Assembly: GCA_905215225.1 (NCBI GenBank)
Contig: CAJMPM010000034.1
Location: 1 to 10,652 of the forward strand
Direction: 5' to 3'
Length of the DNA: 10,652 bases
Origin: an uncultured bacterium
GTDB lineage: Bacteria; Actinomycetota; Coriobacteriia; Coriobacteriales; Coriobacteriaceae
A model generated the notes under the pieces. The model did no database searches. It was not told the origin of the DNA and saw nothing but the letters and a program-made list of their open reading frames with translations. The translations under genes and the position numbers were made by a program. Shown here piece after piece: positions 8,592 through 10,652 of the stretch (within the stretch, counting starts at the first letter, position 1; each line of letters starts with the position of its first letter).

Positions 8592-10652
8592 ATGCTGCAA
8601 AAAATCCAACGCTTTGGCGGGGCAATGTTCGCGCCCGCCATGTTGTTTTCCATATCGGGCCTTATGGTCGGCGTCTCCGCCCTCGCAACGTCTGCGGATA
8701 TCGTCGGCGACCTCGCCGTATACGGAACCCCTTGGTATGTTTTTTGGACCATCATCCAGCGCGGCTCGTGGACGGTCTTTAAGCGCCTTCCGCTCCTTTT
8801 TGCTGTAGCGCTGCCCATCGGCCTTGCCCAAAAGCAACCGGCACGTTGTTGCCTCGAGGCGCTCGTGGCCTATTTTGCCTATTGCTTCTTTTTGAGCGAG
8901 ATCATCAAGCTGAGCGGAGACAACCTTGGACTTAAGTACCCGTCGTCTTTGACCTCCGCTAGCGGCATCACCATCATCGACGGCATCAAGACGCTCGACA
9001 CCGGCATTATCGGCCCGCTGGCGGTGTCGGCAACCGTCGTCGCCATCCATGACCGCTTCTACGATGTCAAGGTTCCCGATTGGCTCGGCACCTTCTCGGG
9101 CTCCTCGCTGGTCTACCTCATCAGCTTTTTTGCCGTGTTTGCCCTTGCCGCTATCTCGGCCGCCATCGTGCCCTCCGTATACGCAATGACCGAAACGCTG
9201 CGCCATGCACTTACGAGCGTCGGCCCCTTTGGCGTGGGCATCTTTGTGCTTTTGGAGCGAGCGCTCGAGCCCATGGGGCTGCACCACCTGCTCTACATGC
9301 CGATCTACTACGACAACCTGGTCATTAACGACGGCATCTACGCCACGTGGAGCAGCTTGCTCCCCATCCTCTCCCATAGCACGCGCCCCCTTAATGAACT
9401 TGCGCCGTGGGCCGGTTTTACCGCCACCGGCTGGGTCAAGCTCTTTGGCCTTCCCGCCATCGCAGCCGCGTTCTACTCCACCGCAAAACCAGAGCGCCGC
9501 GCCGGCCTCAGGGCCATCCTTGTTCCCGCCATTGTTGCCTCAGTGGTCTGCGGCGTCACCGAACCGCTCGAGTTTCTCTTTATGTTCACCTATCCCGGAC
9601 TCTTTTTGCTCTATGCCGTCCTATCTTCCTGCCTCGCCATGGCTATGAACTTCTTTGGCGTCGTCGGCATCTTCTCGGGCGGGTTTATGGAAATGGCTGC
9701 CTTCAACTTTATCCCGCTCATGCGGACGCATGCCGGCTCCTACCTTTTGGCACTCGGAATCGGACTCATCTTTAGCGTCATCTTCTTTCTGAGCTTTCGA
9801 GGTCTTATCCTGACCCTTGACCTTAAAACCCCGGGACGCGAGGACCATATCGCCAGCAACGCGGCGCTCTCGCGCTTGACGGGAGACGACGTTGACGAAA
9901 AGCGCACATCCAAAACCGGCGCTTCCGACGACCAGGCCTCACAAGATCATCTGCTCGCCGAGCAGGTTGTGACGCTTCTGGGCGGCGTCTCCAACATTGT
10001 GGGCGCAACCAACTGCGCCACGCGGCTGCGCGTCGAAGTCGTGGACCCCTCCATCGTCGCGGACAATGCGACCTTTGTCGCAGCGGGTGCCAAAGGCCTC
10101 ATCGTCACCGGCAAGACCGCTCAGGTAATCATCGGCATCTCGGTACCCCGCGTCAAAGAGCACTTTGATCGGATTATGGGACTCGAACCGGGTTTTGCAT
10201 TCGCCGCCTCGCCTTCTCATGCCGCCGACGCCACCAAAAAGCATGGCAATGTCTGCTTCTTCGACATCGACGGTACGCTCGCCTGGCAAGATCCCAAACT
10301 TGCCCAAGAGCTCCCCGAGGGCGAGCGAGATCTTTCCCCCTATCCCAACGAGGCGGTTGCGCAGGCAATTCGCACGTTTGTCGCCAACGGCAACAAGGCC
10401 TTTATCTGCACGGGACGCACCCTCAGCTGCATCCATCCTAAGCTGCTTGAGCTGCCGTGGGCGGGCGTCGTGTGCCTCGCGGGCGGTTACGCCGAACTCG
10501 AGGGGCGCATTGTGCGAAATGCAGCCATAAACCCTGGTCTGCTACAGCGCCTCGCCCCCTATCTCGAGCAATCGGGTGAGGTCATTCGCTTTGAAGGTAT
10601 CGATCGCGTGGTGCGCATGAGTGCAGCTGCCCCCGAGACGTACGGATACGCA
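8592..10652 (+). CDS. PTS alpha-glucoside-type IIC-IIB protein fused to a Cof-type HAD phosphatase (partial, runs off the window)
   Basis: Membrane sugar permease and phosphotransferase. The frame stays open for 687 codons from ATG 8592, which has GGGAGG at 8580-8585 six bases before it, to the window edge. Residues 1 to about 415 are a multi-spanning IIC domain of the glucose superfamily. GIKTLDTGIIGP near 130 and VTEPLEF near 323-329 recall alpha-glucoside enzymes such as AglA and MalB. Residues about 455-525 are IIB, with the phosphorylated Cys475 in TNCATRLR. After a linker, residues 553 onward start a HAD hydrolase of the Cof type: motif I DIDGT at 558-562 (nucleophile Asp558), motif II TGR with Thr607. 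Motifs III and IV lie beyond the window, so catalytic completeness is unknown. No IIA domain is present, so phosphate must come from a separate IIA. No stop, frameshift or internal start separates the domains. Confidence 0.92.
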   Translation, partial: MLQKIQRFGGAMFAPAMLFSISGLMVGVSALATSADIVGDLAVYGTPWYVFWTIIQRGSWTVFKRLPLLFAVALPIGLAQKQPARCCLEALVAYFAYCFFLSEIIKLSGDNLGLKYPSSLTSASGITIIDGIKTLDTGIIGPLAVSATVVAIHDRFYDVKVPDWLGTFSGSSLVYLISFFAVFALAAISAAIVPSVYAMTETLRHALTSVGPFGVGIFVLLERALEPMGLHHLLYMPIYYDNLVINDGIYATWSSLLPILSHSTRPLNELAPWAGFTATGWVKLFGLPAIAAAFYSTAKPERRAGLRAILVPAIVASVVCGVTEPLEFLFMFTYPGLFLLYAVLSSCLAMAMNFFGVVGIFSGGFMEMAAFNFIPLMRTHAGSYLLALGIGLIFSVIFFLSFRGLILTLDLKTPGREDHIASNAALSRLTGDDVDEKRTSKTGASDDQASQDHLLAEQVVTLLGGVSNIVGATNCATRLRVEVVDPSIVADNATFVAAGAKGLIVTGKTAQVIIGISVPRVKEHFDRIMGLEPGFAFAASPSHAADATKKHGNVCFFDIDGTLAWQDPKLAQELPEGERDLSPYPNEAVAQAIRTFVANGNKAFICTGRTLSCIHPKLLELPWAGVVCLAGGYAELEGRIVRNAAINPGLLQRLAPYLEQSGEVIRFEGIDRVVRMSAAAPETYGYA

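Noticed and set aside
8451..9377. Open frame of 308 codons on the minus strand
   Set aside because: It is antisense to the PTS IIC domain, whose frame has clear family motifs, and has no ribosome-binding site or recognisable domain.
10150..10260. Separate PTS and HAD genes
   Set aside because: The frame is continuous from IIB to HAD, with no stop and no ribosome-binding site plus start codon before motif I.

Overview
The window looks like a carbohydrate-uptake and alpha-glucan locus from a GC-rich gut actinobacterium. Collinsella or another member of the Coriobacteriia is my best guess. It rests on the base composition, the codon choice, a Tat-type lipoprotein signal and the style of the maltose-type transporter proteins; it comes from recall, not from a database search.

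Layout. The first 42 bases read as the end of an upstream gene, followed by a terminator at 91-132. A complete glycogen/alpha-glucan phosphorylase gene (172-2439, +) follows, with its own terminator. Bases 2440-2972 hold no gene. They do hold four evenly spaced copies of a 57-bp inverted repeat (period 80-81 bp) and the terminator of the convergent operon. That operon lies on the minus strand, read from high to low coordinates: a Tat/lipobox substrate-binding protein (7338-6022), two inner-membrane permeases (5934-5080 and 5080-4241, overlapping by one base) and an MsmK/MalK-type ATPase (4172-2973). Two strong hairpins without T-tracts sit between the binding-protein gene and the first permease gene, and between the second permease and ATPase genes. 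Upstream of the operon, also on the minus strand, is a GntR/HutC-type repressor gene resembling TreR (8364-7645) with its own terminator. Divergent from it, and running off the right edge, is a PTS gene (8592 to beyond 10652, +). Its reading frame joins an alpha-glucoside-type IIC domain, a IIB domain and a Cof-type HAD phosphatase domain in one polypeptide.

How the parts may work together. The ABC importer brings in an oligosaccharide and the PTS protein brings in an alpha-glucoside as its 6-phosphate. The phosphorylase cuts linear alpha-glucans to glucose-1-phosphate. Sites matching the HutC-family operator pattern GT-n-TA-n-AC lie just upstream of the ABC operon, the repressor gene and the PTS gene. 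This suggests that one TreR-like repressor controls both import routes. The most unusual items are the PTS-HAD fusion, the regular inverted-repeat array and the shared operator set.
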